Below are positions 47,955 through 56,773 of a stretch of 64,000 bases of DNA, piece after piece (position 1 is the stretch's first letter; every line of letters starts with the position of its first letter). Under the pieces are notes generated by a model. That model saw nothing but the letters and a program-made list of their open reading frames with translations, was not told where the DNA came from and ran no database searches. The translations under genes and the position numbers were made by a program. The DNA comes from Novosphingobium sp. SG919 (lineage in GTDB: Bacteria > Pseudomonadota > Alphaproteobacteria > Sphingomonadales > Sphingomonadaceae): the NCBI RefSeq assembly GCF_012932495.1, contig NZ_JABCNG010000003.1, forward strand, positions 124,001 to 188,000, read 5' to 3'.

Positions 47955-48740
47955 TCATTCGGCGTAGATCATCTTCCGGGTCATGCCGCCGTCCACCACG
48001 ATCTGCTGCCCGGTGACAAAGCCCGCGTCGGCGCTGGCCAACCAGGCAATGGTCGCGGCGATATCGTGCACCGTGCCGACGCGGCCGACGGGATGCTGCG
48101 CCTCGTCGATCGGGCGATGATCGCCATCGTGGGCGCGGTCGGCGCGTTGCCAGGGGCCGGTCTCGATCCAGCCGGGCAGCACGGCATTGACGCGCACTTG
48201 CGGCCCCAGGCCCACGGCCATGGCATGGGTAAGCGCGCAAAGCCCGCCCTTGGCCGCGGCATAGGCGTAAGTATCGGGTTCGCTCTGCAAAGCGCGGGTA
48301 GACGCGATATTGACCACGCTGGCACCGCTGCGCCGCCGCAGCAGCGGCAGGGCGGCCCGGCTGCACAGGAACGCGGCGGTGAGCGAGGCATCAATCCAGC
48401 GCTGCCAATCGGCCAAGGCCAGGTCTTCGAGCGGGCCGCAATCGGGATTGGCAATGCCGGCGTTGTTGACCAGGCAATCGATGCCCTGCGCTGCCCATTG
48501 CGCGATGCGGGCAAAGGCGCGCGCCACGGCCTTTTCCCGGCCGACGTCGCAGGTGATCGTTAAACCCTGGCCGCGCGGCAGCATGGCGGCCAGTTCCTTG
48601 AGCGCAGCGGCATCGCGATCGAGCCCGATCACGCGCCAGCCGAGCGCGGCAAAGTGCAGGGCGGTGCCCCGGCCGATGCCGGCGCCTGCCCCGGTGATCA
48701 CGATAGTGGGCGCGGCGGAAGTCGAGGATGCAGCGGTCAT
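47955..48740 (-). CDS. SDR family oxidoreductase
   Basis: A 261-residue classical short-chain dehydrogenase: IVITGAGAGIGRGTALHFA (cofactor loop), CDVGREKA, LVNNAGIANPD, active-site Ser in VVNIASTRAL, YAYAAAKGGLCAL (YxxxK), VNAVLPGWIETGPW and C-terminal VTGQQIVVDGG. The acidic residue after the glycine loop (GLDRD) suggests NAD+ preference. Substrate unknown. ATG at 48740; lies close behind hisN (~27 bp). Confidence 0.87.
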   Translation of the reverse strand: MTAASSTSAAPTIVITGAGAGIGRGTALHFAALGWRVIGLDRDAAALKELAAMLPRGQGLTITCDVGREKAVARAFARIAQWAAQGIDCLVNNAGIANPDCGPLEDLALADWQRWIDASLTAAFLCSRAALPLLRRRSGASVVNIASTRALQSEPDTYAYAAAKGGLCALTHAMAVGLGPQVRVNAVLPGWIETGPWQRADRAHDGDHRPIDEAQHPVGRVGTVHDIAATIAWLASADAGFVTGQQIVVDGGMTRKMIYAE

Positions 48741-48766
48741 GCCGGGCACAACGCGGCAGGCCGCGA

Positions 48767-49558
48767 TCAGTGCCGGTGGCTGTGGCCGGCGGCCAGCGCC
48801 TCGATCGCGTCGTCCAGCCGCGCCGGATCGCCCAGCGCCAGGACATGGCCTTCCGAACCGATGTGCAGCGGATCGCCGTTCCAATCGGCCATGGTGCCGC
48901 CCGCGCCTTCCACCACGGGCACCAGCGCGGCCCAGTCGTGCAGCTTGAGCCCGGCCTCGCACACGATGTCGAGTTGGCCTGTGGCGAGCATGGCGTAGTT
49001 GTAGCAATCGCCGCCCATCACCATGCGGCGGTAATCGGTCTGGCCGGCCAGGGCCATGAAGTGATCGCCTTCATGCTGGCTGAAATAGTGCGGGCCGGTG
49101 GTGGCGATGGTCGCTTCCGACAATTCGCGGCAGGGCCGGGTTTTCACGACCTGACCATTGAGCGTGGTGGGCTTGCCCGAAGACCCCACCCAGCGTTCGC
49201 CGGCAATCGGCTGGTCGATCACGCCCAGGACCGGAAAGCCATCGACCAAGAGCGCGATCAGGGTGCCGAACAGCGCCCGCCCGGCGAGGAAACCGGCCGT
49301 ACCATCGATCGGATCGAGCACCCAGCTGCGCCCGGACGTGCCCTGGGTGGTGCCAAATTCCTCACCAATTACCGTGTCTTGCGGGCGTTCGGCGGCCAGG
49401 ATGGCACGCATCGCTTCTTCGGCGGCGCGATCAGCCAGCGTCACCGGGGTGGCATCCCCCTTGCGTTCTGCAGCAACGCTGCGGAAATAAGGGCGAATCG
49501 CAGCGCCGGCGGCTTCGGCAAGGCGGTGGGCCAGGGCAATGTCGTCATCGAGCTTCAT
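48767..49558 (-). CDS. hisN: Histidinol-phosphatase, inositol-monophosphatase family
   Basis: A 263-residue Mg-dependent phosphatase. VIGEEFGTTQG and VLDPIDGTAGF hold metal ligands; GGDCYNYAMLATGQLDIV and GLKLHDWAALVPVVEGAGG complete the active site; the HDWAAL form is typical of HisN histidinol-phosphatases rather than inositol phosphatases. It would supply the dephosphorylation step of histidine synthesis, matching hisC in this window. Activity toward other phosphates cannot be excluded. Confidence 0.82.
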   Translation of the reverse strand: MKLDDDIALAHRLAEAAGAAIRPYFRSVAAERKGDATPVTLADRAAEEAMRAILAAERPQDTVIGEEFGTTQGTSGRSWVLDPIDGTAGFLAGRALFGTLIALLVDGFPVLGVIDQPIAGERWVGSSGKPTTLNGQVVKTRPCRELSEATIATTGPHYFSQHEGDHFMALAGQTDYRRMVMGGDCYNYAMLATGQLDIVCEAGLKLHDWAALVPVVEGAGGTMADWNGDPLHIGSEGHVLALGDPARLDDAIEALAAGHSHRH

Positions 49559-49696
49559 GGACCTGTGCTTTGCCGATAGCGCCGATCCGGTCAAGCAGGC
49601 GCTCCTATTTCCGGATAAGGGGCATAGTTCAAAAATTTTGCATTTCCGAACAGCAGGCAAGAGGGCAAGGACGGCTTGCGCAGGGGGTGAGCAGAA

Positions 49697-50641
49697 ATGA
49701 ACCGCAATATCAGGCCGGGCGTGGACCGGGCGATTGCGCCGGCCGCCGGGGTGACTCGTCAGGGCCAACCCCTGTCCTACAGCCGCGCGCCGGCGCCCGA
49801 TCTCGCGCCGTGGATCGGCCGGTTCTATGTCACCGTGGTCGATGCCCCCGCCAATTATGCCCTGCAATGCGGGCTGCTGGCCGATACGGCGTGCATCCGC
49901 GTGCAATTGCGCGGCGCCTGGACGGCGCAAACCCGCGATGGGCCCTGTGCCCTGGGCCGGGCAGCGCTGGTCTTCGGGCCCAACAGCAAGCGCATGGCCG
50001 TGGGCGTGACCGGCAGTTTCACCAGCGTGGGTGCCGTGGTGCGCCCGGGCGCCGGCTATGCCCTGACGCGCCTGCCCGAAGCGGACCTGGCCGACCGGTT
50101 TACCACCATCGATCGCCTGGGGCTGGACCCGGCGCGCTGGCTCGACATGTTCGATCCTGCCGCCACGCCCGAAGCGTGGTGCCAGGCGATGGAGCAGGAA
50201 CTGCGCGCCATGATCAACTGGCGTGGCGCGCCCGAGCCCGACCCGGTGACCGCCCGGTTCGAAGCCGCGGCGCTGGCCAACCCTTCGATCGGCGTGGCTG
50301 AGTTTGCCGCGCAATGCGGGATCGAGCAGCGCCGGCTGGAACGCATCGTGCGGCGCGATTTCGGCCTGACGCCCAAGCAGGTGCTGCGCCGCGCCCGGGC
50401 GCTCGACATGGCCAGCCACCTGCGCGGCGTGGCCGACGATGCCGAGGCCGAAACCCTGGCCCTGCGCTATTACGATCAGAGCCACCTGATCCGCGAATTC
50501 ACCGCCATGTTCGGCATGTCGCCCCGCCAGTTCGTGGACCTGGCGCAACCGCTGATGACGCTGTCGCTGGAAACGCGCCAGGCGCGCCGCCTGGAAACGA
50601 CCGAGCGGATCGCGCCGGGCGGTATCCGCCCCTGGCAATGA
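49697..50641 (+). CDS. AraC-family transcriptional regulator
   Basis: A 314-residue regulator with a ~190-residue N-terminal sensing domain and a C-terminal double helix-turn-helix: SIGVAEFAAQCGIEQRRLERIVRRDFGLTPKQV (first HTH, given here by its ends SIGVAEFAAQ and LTPKQV) and YYDQSHLIREFTAMFGMSPRQF (second). The second HTH is well conserved, the first weaker. It is convergent with the large TonB receptor gene, a possible target, though no binding site was identified. Confidence 0.85.
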   Translation: MNRNIRPGVDRAIAPAAGVTRQGQPLSYSRAPAPDLAPWIGRFYVTVVDAPANYALQCGLLADTACIRVQLRGAWTAQTRDGPCALGRAALVFGPNSKRMAVGVTGSFTSVGAVVRPGAGYALTRLPEADLADRFTTIDRLGLDPARWLDMFDPAATPEAWCQAMEQELRAMINWRGAPEPDPVTARFEAAALANPSIGVAEFAAQCGIEQRRLERIVRRDFGLTPKQVLRRARALDMASHLRGVADDAEAETLALRYYDQSHLIREFTAMFGMSPRQFVDLAQPLMTLSLETRQARRLETTERIAPGGIRPWQ

Positions 50642-50664
50642 GCGCCCCGCGCGCGGCAGGTGCG

Positions 50665-53160
50665 TTACAGGCTTAGGCGCAGCGAGGCGCTGATCGTGCG
50701 CCCGGTGAGCAGGCGCCCGCGCACCACGCCGCTGCTGGGCACCGTGGCATCGTCGATCGAGGTCAGCGCCAGCACGTCGAACAGGTTCGCCGCGTTGAGA
50801 GAGACGGCGAGGCGATCGGTGACATTGGCCTGCACGAAGGCATTGGTGGTGACATAACCGGGCATTTTCAGGATATTGCTATCCTGGGCATAGCTGCTGG
50901 TGGTGCCGATGAAGGCCGCGCCGAGATTGAACCGGTCGAACGTGACCTGGGGCATGGCCTGGAAGATCACGCTGGCCAGGTGGCGCGGGCGCTTGCCGTT
51001 GACAGTGGGATCGATGAAATCCTCCACGATCCGCGCGTCGGTATAGGTTGCCCCGCCGGTCAGGCTGAACATGCCGCGCCGCACGCCGGCTTCGAATTCC
51101 AGCCCTTGCGCCTTGTAGCGGCGGGCGATGGCCACGCCGGTGGAGGTGTTGACGTTGGTATCCTGGCTGCGCACGCTGAACCCGGTGAGGTTGACCGTCA
51201 CGCCGCTCTGGCGGAATTTGAAGCCCAGTTCGGCCTGGCGCACCGGATCGTAGACAGCCTGGGGAATGGCCAGGGCGCCGGTGGCGGTATCGATCGCCGA
51301 GGTGAAGAGCAGGCGATCGGCATTGGCGCGCGCGCCGCGGCTGTAGCGCCCAAACACCGAGAATGCCTGGGCGACGCGGTAGTTTACCCCCACCGACCAC
51401 GACAGGTAGTGATAGTCATAATGCACCGGCGCCGGGCTATCGAGCGGGGTATAGCCCACTTTCTGTTCGGGCAGGGAAATCAGCCCGTCACCGTTCATGT
51501 CGCGGCTGATCGTGCCGATGCGGCCGCCGCCCAGGTCAGACCCCATGACCTGGCCGCGCGCGCTGCCGAAATCATAGCGGAGGCTGCCGCCCAACGCCAA
51601 CTTGCCGATGCGGTAATTGGCTGAACCGTACAGCGCCTGGACCGCGTAATCGACGCTCATCGTGCGGCGCTGGGTGCCGTTGTTGAGCGCATAGTTATAG
51701 GCATAGATGCCGTTCTGGGTGACGGCCTGGCCGCCGGCATTGGTCACGTTGAGCAGCGCGGCCTGGCCATCGCCACGCACTTCTGAAACCACCTCGGCCC
51801 AGCGCAGCGCGGTGTGGACCGCCTGGCGCGAGGCATAGAAGCCGCCGGTGAGCGTGAGATCGCCCGACCCGACGCGATAGATCTTGCTGGCGCGCAGATC
51901 GTTGACCAGGCTGCCCAGGTCTTCCTGCGGGCGGATGCGCAAGTTGAGCACGGCAATCAGGCCATTGCCGTTGAGCGCCGCCGGGTCGGCAATCGCCTCG
52001 CCGGCATGCGGGCCATTGGCATAGGACAGCGTGGCCCCCGCCCCGCCCAGCTTGGTCAGCCCGGCGGCGGCGGTGTAGAGCGTGCTGGAAAAGGGCCCGT
52101 ACAGCCCGCCCGAGCGGCTGGCGACGCGGAAGCGGTCGGTCACCGTCCAGCCATCGAGATCCACCTGCGCTTCCAGGCCCAGTGCCTTTTCCTTGACCCG
52201 CTGCCCCTGGCGCAAGTCTTCGCTCACCGGATTGTTGTTTTCATCCAGCATGGTGATCGACTGGAGATAGGTGGTCGAGAGCGTATCACGCGTGGGATTG
52301 AACCCCGCCACCGCGACCAGGCCAGGGCTTTCGGCCGTGCCCGTCACGCGCAGCGGCACCGAATCATAGAACGGCGAGCGATCGTCGAGCAGCTTGGCGT
52401 AGAGGCGGACATAGCCGCCATCGAACGTGCGGGTGACGTTGAATTTGAGCTGCCCGCCACGCTGGCCTTCAAAGCCGATGCGGCGCGGCCCCTCGCCCTG
52501 GCGCCAGAACCCGCCGATGTGGAAGCGGGTGTTTTCACCCACCGGGCCGCCATATTCGAAATCGGCGCGGCGCTGTTCATAGTTGATGCCGCTGGTCAGC
52601 ATCAACGTGCCGCCCGCGCGCTCGCCCGTGGCAGAGATGAAATTGATGATCCCGCCGGGCGAATTGGAGGCAAAGGTGGAGGCCGAGCCGCCGCGGATCG
52701 ATTCCACCTGCGCCAGGTTGAGATCGGCGCGCAGGAACGTGTCGGAGCTGGCGCCGATGATATCGCCAAATTCCATCACCGGCAGGCCGTCTTCCTGCAA
52801 CTGCACGAACTTGCCCCCGGTGGAGACCACCGGCAGGCCGCGGATCGAGATGTTGGCAATGCTTTCGCCGTTGGGCGCTTCGGAAAAGACACCCGGCAGC
52901 GCGCGCAGCAGTTCGCCGATCGAGCGCGGCGCCAGGCGCAGGATATCGGCCTGGTGCAGCGCGCTGGTGGACGTGGCGCTGTCGAGCCGGTCACGCCCCT
53001 TGGCAACGCCGGTCGTGACCATGTCGGACGATGCCGGGGTGGGCGCGGTCGCTGGCGCGGCACCGGCCGGATCGGGTGCGGCGAGGGCCGAGGCGCTGGC
53101 CAGTGCGGGCAGCGCGCAGGCAAGGCGAAGCAGCAGGGAAAGGGGCAGGCGCTTGGTCAT
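50665..53160 (-). CDS. TonB-dependent receptor (FecA/FhuA-like siderophore type)
   Basis: An 831-residue outer-membrane receptor: signal peptide ending ALAAP, plug with SIGELLRALPGVFSEAP, ISIRGLPVVSTGGKFVQ and RGGSASTFASNSPGGIINF, then a ~680-residue beta-barrel ending ISASLRLSL. Substrate unknown; the large size and plug style suit siderophores or polysaccharide fragments. ATG at 53160. Hairpins lie just upstream. Its AraC-type neighbour points the other way and is a candidate regulator. Confidence 0.85.
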   Translation of the reverse strand: MTKRLPLSLLLRLACALPALASASALAAPDPAGAAPATAPTPASSDMVTTGVAKGRDRLDSATSTSALHQADILRLAPRSIGELLRALPGVFSEAPNGESIANISIRGLPVVSTGGKFVQLQEDGLPVMEFGDIIGASSDTFLRADLNLAQVESIRGGSASTFASNSPGGIINFISATGERAGGTLMLTSGINYEQRRADFEYGGPVGENTRFHIGGFWRQGEGPRRIGFEGQRGGQLKFNVTRTFDGGYVRLYAKLLDDRSPFYDSVPLRVTGTAESPGLVAVAGFNPTRDTLSTTYLQSITMLDENNNPVSEDLRQGQRVKEKALGLEAQVDLDGWTVTDRFRVASRSGGLYGPFSSTLYTAAAGLTKLGGAGATLSYANGPHAGEAIADPAALNGNGLIAVLNLRIRPQEDLGSLVNDLRASKIYRVGSGDLTLTGGFYASRQAVHTALRWAEVVSEVRGDGQAALLNVTNAGGQAVTQNGIYAYNYALNNGTQRRTMSVDYAVQALYGSANYRIGKLALGGSLRYDFGSARGQVMGSDLGGGRIGTISRDMNGDGLISLPEQKVGYTPLDSPAPVHYDYHYLSWSVGVNYRVAQAFSVFGRYSRGARANADRLLFTSAIDTATGALAIPQAVYDPVRQAELGFKFRQSGVTVNLTGFSVRSQDTNVNTSTGVAIARRYKAQGLEFEAGVRRGMFSLTGGATYTDARIVEDFIDPTVNGKRPRHLASVIFQAMPQVTFDRFNLGAAFIGTTSSYAQDSNILKMPGYVTTNAFVQANVTDRLAVSLNAANLFDVLALTSIDDATVPSSGVVRGRLLTGRTISASLRLSL

Positions 53161-53168
53161 GGTTCTCA

Positions 53169-53193
53169 CTCGCAAACCGTGTGGATTTGCGAG
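53169..53193 (-). promoter_or_regulatory. Hairpin in the leader of the TonB receptor gene
   Basis: CTCGCAAA (53169-53176) and TTTGCGAG (53186-53193) form an 8-bp stem whose foot is about 8 bp from the receptor ATG, overlapping the expected ribosome-binding area. It could be an operator dyad or a translational control hairpin. Confidence 0.4.
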
Positions 53194-53274
53194 CGAGGGC
53201 TAAACGAACCTGGCTAATTCCGACCGACCGGGCCTTGCGGGAAGGCCCTTAGGACATCCCGCGTTGGCCGTGCC

Positions 53275-53298
53275 ATCCACCACGACATCGTGGTGGAT
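53275..53298. repeat. 11-bp inverted repeat after prs
   Basis: ATCCACCACGA and TCGTGGTGGAT are perfect complements separated by CA, just downstream of the prs stop on the minus strand. No T-run follows, so it may be a Rho-dependent or RNA-protecting hairpin. Confidence 0.5.
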
Positions 53299-53305
53299 CA
53301 CACAA

Positions 53306-54241
53306 TCAGTCGAACAAGCTGGAGACCGAGCTTTCGTCGGCGATGCGGCGGATCGCCTCGCCGATCAGCGGCGCGATGGTGAGGATGCGGATGCTGTCGC
53401 AATCCTTGGTCGCTTCGGTGGGCAGGATGGTGTCGGTGATCACCAGTTCCTTGAGCGCCGAATTGCCCACGCGGGCCACCGCAGCGCCCGAGAGCACGCC
53501 GTGGGTGATGTAGGCGGCAACCCCAGCAGCGCCGGCATCCATCAGCGCCTGCGCCGCGTTGCACAGCGTGCCGCCCGAATCGATGATATCGTCGATCAGG
53601 ATGCACATGCGACCCTTCACGTCGCCGATGATGTTCATCACTTCGGACTGGCCGGGGCGATCGCGGCGCTTGTCGACGATCGCCAGCGGCGCGTTGTCCA
53701 GCCGCTTGGCCAGCGCGCGGGCGCGGACCACGCCGCCCACGTCGGGCGAAACGACCATCAGTTCCTGGCCGCCGTAGCGGGTCTGGATATCGGCCGCCAT
53801 GACCGGGGCGGCGAACAGGTTGTCGGTGGGAATATCGAAGAAGCCCTGGATCTGCCCGGCGTGCAGATCGACCGCGAGCACGCGATCGGCGCCCGCCGTG
53901 GTGATCAGGTTGGCGACCAGCTTGGCCGAAATCGGCGTGCGCGGCCCGGGCTTGCGATCCTGGCGGGCATAGCCGAAGTAGGGCACCACCGCGGTGATCC
54001 GCTTGGCCGAGGCGCGGCGCAGGGCATCGATGCAGATCAACAGTTCGAGCAGGTTGTCGTTGGCGGGATAGCTGGTGGATTGCACCAGGAAGACATCCTC
54101 GCCGCGCACGTTTTCGTGGATTTCCACGAAGACTTCCTCGTCGGCAAAGCGACGAACCGAAGCGTCGGTCAGCGGCAGTTCCAGATAGGCCGCAATGGCG
54201 CGGGCCAGCGGCAGGTTGCCGTTGCCGGACATGATCTTCAT
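53306..54241 (-). CDS. prs: Ribose-phosphate pyrophosphokinase (PRPP synthetase)
   Basis: A 311-residue enzyme making PRPP from ribose 5-phosphate and ATP, feeding purine, pyrimidine, NAD and histidine pathways. Motifs: [20 protein letters not shown] start, [33 protein letters not shown] (ATP flexible loop region), [27 protein letters not shown] and the PRPP loop [15 protein letters not shown]. The ATG at 54241 is the family start; the longer frame upstream is antisense to nadE. Divergent from nadE. Confidence 0.97.
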   Translation of the reverse strand: MKIMSGNGNLPLARAIAAYLELPLTDASVRRFADEEVFVEIHENVRGEDVFLVQSTSYPANDNLLELLICIDALRRASAKRITAVVPYFGYARQDRKPGPRTPISAKLVANLITTAGADRVLAVDLHAGQIQGFFDIPTDNLFAAPVMAADIQTRYGGQELMVVSPDVGGVVRARALAKRLDNAPLAIVDKRRDRPGQSEVMNIIGDVKGRMCILIDDIIDSGGTLCNAAQALMDAGAAGVAAYITHGVLSGAAVARVGNSALKELVITDTILPTEATKDCDSIRILTIAPLIGEAIRRIADESSVSSLFD

Positions 54242-54412
54242 GGCGTTTCCCTCGAGTCTTTCGGTGATCCTGATCCTGGCGCCGCCCTTAGCCCAAGATG
54301 ACAGTTTTGCAACGCCTGTGCGCCCCATCCGCCCCGCGGCCGCGCCGGTTTTGCGCCTTCCGGGGCACAGCCCCCCTTGCCCGCCACCGGCCAAGCCGCC
54401 TAGGGTTTGGCC

Positions 54413-56080
54413 ATGGCCGACAAACTGATCATCACGCTTGCGCAACTCAACCAAAGGGTTGGCGACCTTGCCGCCAATGCCGCCGCCATGCTGGAGGCAC
54501 GGGCAAAGGCATCGGGCAGCGACCTGATCGTCTTTCCCGAAATGCAGTTGATCGGCTATCCGCCCGAAGACCTGATCCTGAAACCCGCGTTGATCGCGCG
54601 CGCGGCAGTGGAACTGGAAAAGCTGGCCACGGCCACCGCCGATGGCGGCCCGGCGATGCTGGTCGGCTCGGTCTTCGTGCGCGACGGGGCGCTGCACAAT
54701 GGCGTGGCCCTGCTCGATGGCGGGGCAGTGGTGGCGACGCGCTTCAAGTACGAACTGCCCAACTATGGCACGTTCGATGAAAAGCGCCTGTTCCTGCCCG
54801 GCCCCCTGCCCGAGCCGGTGCCGTTCCGCGGCGCAATGCTGGGCCTGCCGATCTGCGAGGACATCTGGCACCCCGACGTGTGCCGCCATCTGGCGCAATT
54901 GGGCGCGGAAATCTTCCTCTGCGTCAACGGCAGCCCCTATGAAATCGACAAGGACGTGCTGCGCATCGATGGCGTGGCCAAGCGCCGCGCGATCGATACC
55001 GGCATCCCGCTGGCCTATGTCAACCGCGTGGGCGGGCAGGACGAAGTGGTGTTCGACGGCGCCAGCTTCGTCGTCGGCCCCGAAGGCGCGCTGTGGGCGC
55101 AACTGCCGGAATGGGAAGAAGCCGTGGTCGACACGGTGTGGAACAAGGTGCCTTTCGGCAACGGCCACCGCTGGCGCTGCGAGGCGGGCGACGTGGCCGA
55201 ACCGACCGAGCACCCTGAAGACATCTATTGCGCCATGGTCATGGCCCTGCGCGACTATGTGAACAAGAACCGGTTTCCCGGCGTGATCCTGGGCCTTTCG
55301 GGCGGGATCGATTCCGCGCTCTGCGCCGCCATCGCGGTGGATGCGCTGGGCGCCGATCGGGTCTGGTGCGTGATGCTGCCCAGCCGCTATACCAGCCAGG
55401 AAAGCCTGGACGACGCGGCCGGCTGCGCGCAGATGCTGGGCGTGCGGCTCGATACCGTGCCGATCGGCCCGGCGGTCGATGGCTTTACCGATATGCTCAG
55501 CCCCCTGTTTGCCGGCCGCGATCCCGATCTCACCGAAGAAAACCTGCAGTCGCGCATTCGCGGCACCACCTTGATGGCGCTGTCCAACAAGTTCGGGCCG
55601 ATGCTGGTGACCACCGGCAACAAGAGCGAGATGAGCGTGGGCTATGCCACGATCTATGGCGACATGAACGGCGGCTACAACCCGTTGAAGGACGCCTACA
55701 AGACCACGGTGTTCGCCCTCTCGCGCTGGCGCAACGAACACCGCCCGCGCATCGGCCTGGGCCCGCAAGGCCCGGTCATGCCCGAACGGATCATCACCAA
55801 GCCGCCCAGCGCCGAACTGCGCCCCGACCAGAAGGACGAGGATTCGCTGCCGCCCTACGACGTGCTCGACGCGATCCTGCTGGGGCTGGTGGAGCACGAG
55901 AAGAGCGTGGCGCAGATCACCGCCGAAGGGCACGAGCGCGCCACGGTGGAACGGATCGAGCGGCTGCTGCACCTGGCCGAATACAAGCGCCGCCAGGCGC
56001 CGCCGGGGGTGAAACTGGGCAGCCGCAATTTCGGCCGCGACCGGCGCTACCCTATTACCCAAGGGTTCCGCACGGCCTGA
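54413..56080 (+). CDS. nadE: Glutamine-hydrolysing NAD+ synthase
   Basis: A 555-residue two-domain enzyme. The N-terminal nitrilase-type glutaminase (1-260) has the triad Glu ([10 protein letters not shown]), Lys ([13 protein letters not shown]) and Cys ([10 protein letters not shown]); the C-terminal synthetase has the PP-loop [31 protein letters not shown] and [20 protein letters not shown]. It amidates nicotinate adenine dinucleotide using glutamine. ATG at 54413 rather than the ATG two codons upstream, on family grounds. Divergent from prs; no clear regulator site seen. Confidence 0.96.
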   Translation: MADKLIITLAQLNQRVGDLAANAAAMLEARAKASGSDLIVFPEMQLIGYPPEDLILKPALIARAAVELEKLATATADGGPAMLVGSVFVRDGALHNGVALLDGGAVVATRFKYELPNYGTFDEKRLFLPGPLPEPVPFRGAMLGLPICEDIWHPDVCRHLAQLGAEIFLCVNGSPYEIDKDVLRIDGVAKRRAIDTGIPLAYVNRVGGQDEVVFDGASFVVGPEGALWAQLPEWEEAVVDTVWNKVPFGNGHRWRCEAGDVAEPTEHPEDIYCAMVMALRDYVNKNRFPGVILGLSGGIDSALCAAIAVDALGADRVWCVMLPSRYTSQESLDDAAGCAQMLGVRLDTVPIGPAVDGFTDMLSPLFAGRDPDLTEENLQSRIRGTTLMALSNKFGPMLVTTGNKSEMSVGYATIYGDMNGGYNPLKDAYKTTVFALSRWRNEHRPRIGLGPQGPVMPERIITKPPSAELRPDQKDEDSLPPYDVLDAILLGLVEHEKSVAQITAEGHERATVERIERLLHLAEYKRRQAPPGVKLGSRNFGRDRRYPITQGFRTA

Positions 56081-56108
56081 CCGGGGCAGGGCACGGCTGG
56101 CAGTTATT

Positions 56109-56127
56109 GCGAATGATTATCATTGAC
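56109..56127. promoter_or_regulatory. Candidate Fur box
   Basis: GCGAATGATTATCATTGAC matches 14 of 19 positions of the Fur consensus, including the full ATGATtATCAT core. It lies 56 bp before the gene at 56183 and 29 bp after nadE, so it should control the unknown gene rather than nadE. Confidence 0.6.
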
Positions 56128-56182
56128 GGGATGTGGACGCAGGCATAGTCTGATTTGCGAATCGATCGCAAGAAAGGCTGTC

Positions 56183-56662
56183 ATGTCCGCACCCCACGCC
56201 CAGCGCGGCCCCGTTTCGCCCGACACTGCACCGGCCACCTCGGCTCGCCATGCGGCGATCGTGGCATCGCTTGCCCGCCCCCAGGACGTGCGCGCCCTGT
56301 CGCTCACCGCCTTGCACGTGGTGATGGCCATGCGCCTTTCCGCCATGTTCGAGCGCGTGGGCCGCGATCCCGTGCCAGACTTGGCCCAACGCTATCGCAG
56401 CGTGGAAGCGGCGGCGGCCGTGCATGCCCTGGTGCGCCGGGTGATCCGCACCTGGCCCGAACGCTTTCTGGTCAACCGCCCGTGCCAACTGGTGATGACG
56501 CCCGACGAGGCCACGCTGGCGGCGATGACCCGCCATGCCCTGGCCGGTGACAGCGACGGCTTTGCCGAATTGCTGCGCGGCTTCGTCCGGGCAGACCGGC
56601 TCGACGGCCTCTATCATGCCACCCAACACGCGGCCGCGCTGCTGTCAGGACGCAGCGTGTAA
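56183..56662 (+). CDS. Conserved hypothetical protein, probably iron-regulated
   Basis: A 159-residue soluble protein without signal peptide or membrane segment. Segments such as ALSLTALHVVMAMRLSAMFERV, YRSVEAAAAVHALVRRVIRTW and RFLVNRPCQLVMTPDEATLAAM (quoted within limits) suggest an all-helical fold with one conserved-looking Cys in NRPCQLVMTPDE. I do not recognise the family. A Fur-type box in its promoter suggests production during iron limitation. A large inverted repeat follows. Confidence 0.6.
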   Translation: MSAPHAQRGPVSPDTAPATSARHAAIVASLARPQDVRALSLTALHVVMAMRLSAMFERVGRDPVPDLAQRYRSVEAAAAVHALVRRVIRTWPERFLVNRPCQLVMTPDEATLAAMTRHALAGDSDGFAELLRGFVRADRLDGLYHATQHAAALLSGRSV

Positions 56663-56666
56663 CCGT

Positions 56667-56752
56667 GTGCCCGTTCCGGGCCGGCAGCCGCCGGCATTCC
56701 TGGCGCCCCGCTCCTGCCGAAGGGGGTGCCGGCCGCCGGCCCGGAACGGGCA
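56667..56752. repeat. Long inverted repeat with 18-bp perfect arms
   Basis: TGCCCGTTCCGGGCCGGC (56667-56684) is exactly complementary to 56735-56752, with a ~50-nt GC-rich spacer that extends the pairing further. It separates the convergent gene at 56183 and the serine-hydrolase-like gene and is a plausible bidirectional terminator without T-run, or a dispersed repeat. Confidence 0.6.
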
Positions 56753-56773
56753 AATCTTCAGCGAACACGTCCC

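Noticed and set aside
53306-56062. A 918-codon minus-strand frame containing prs
   Set aside because: Only 53306-54241 is prs; the remainder is antisense to nadE.
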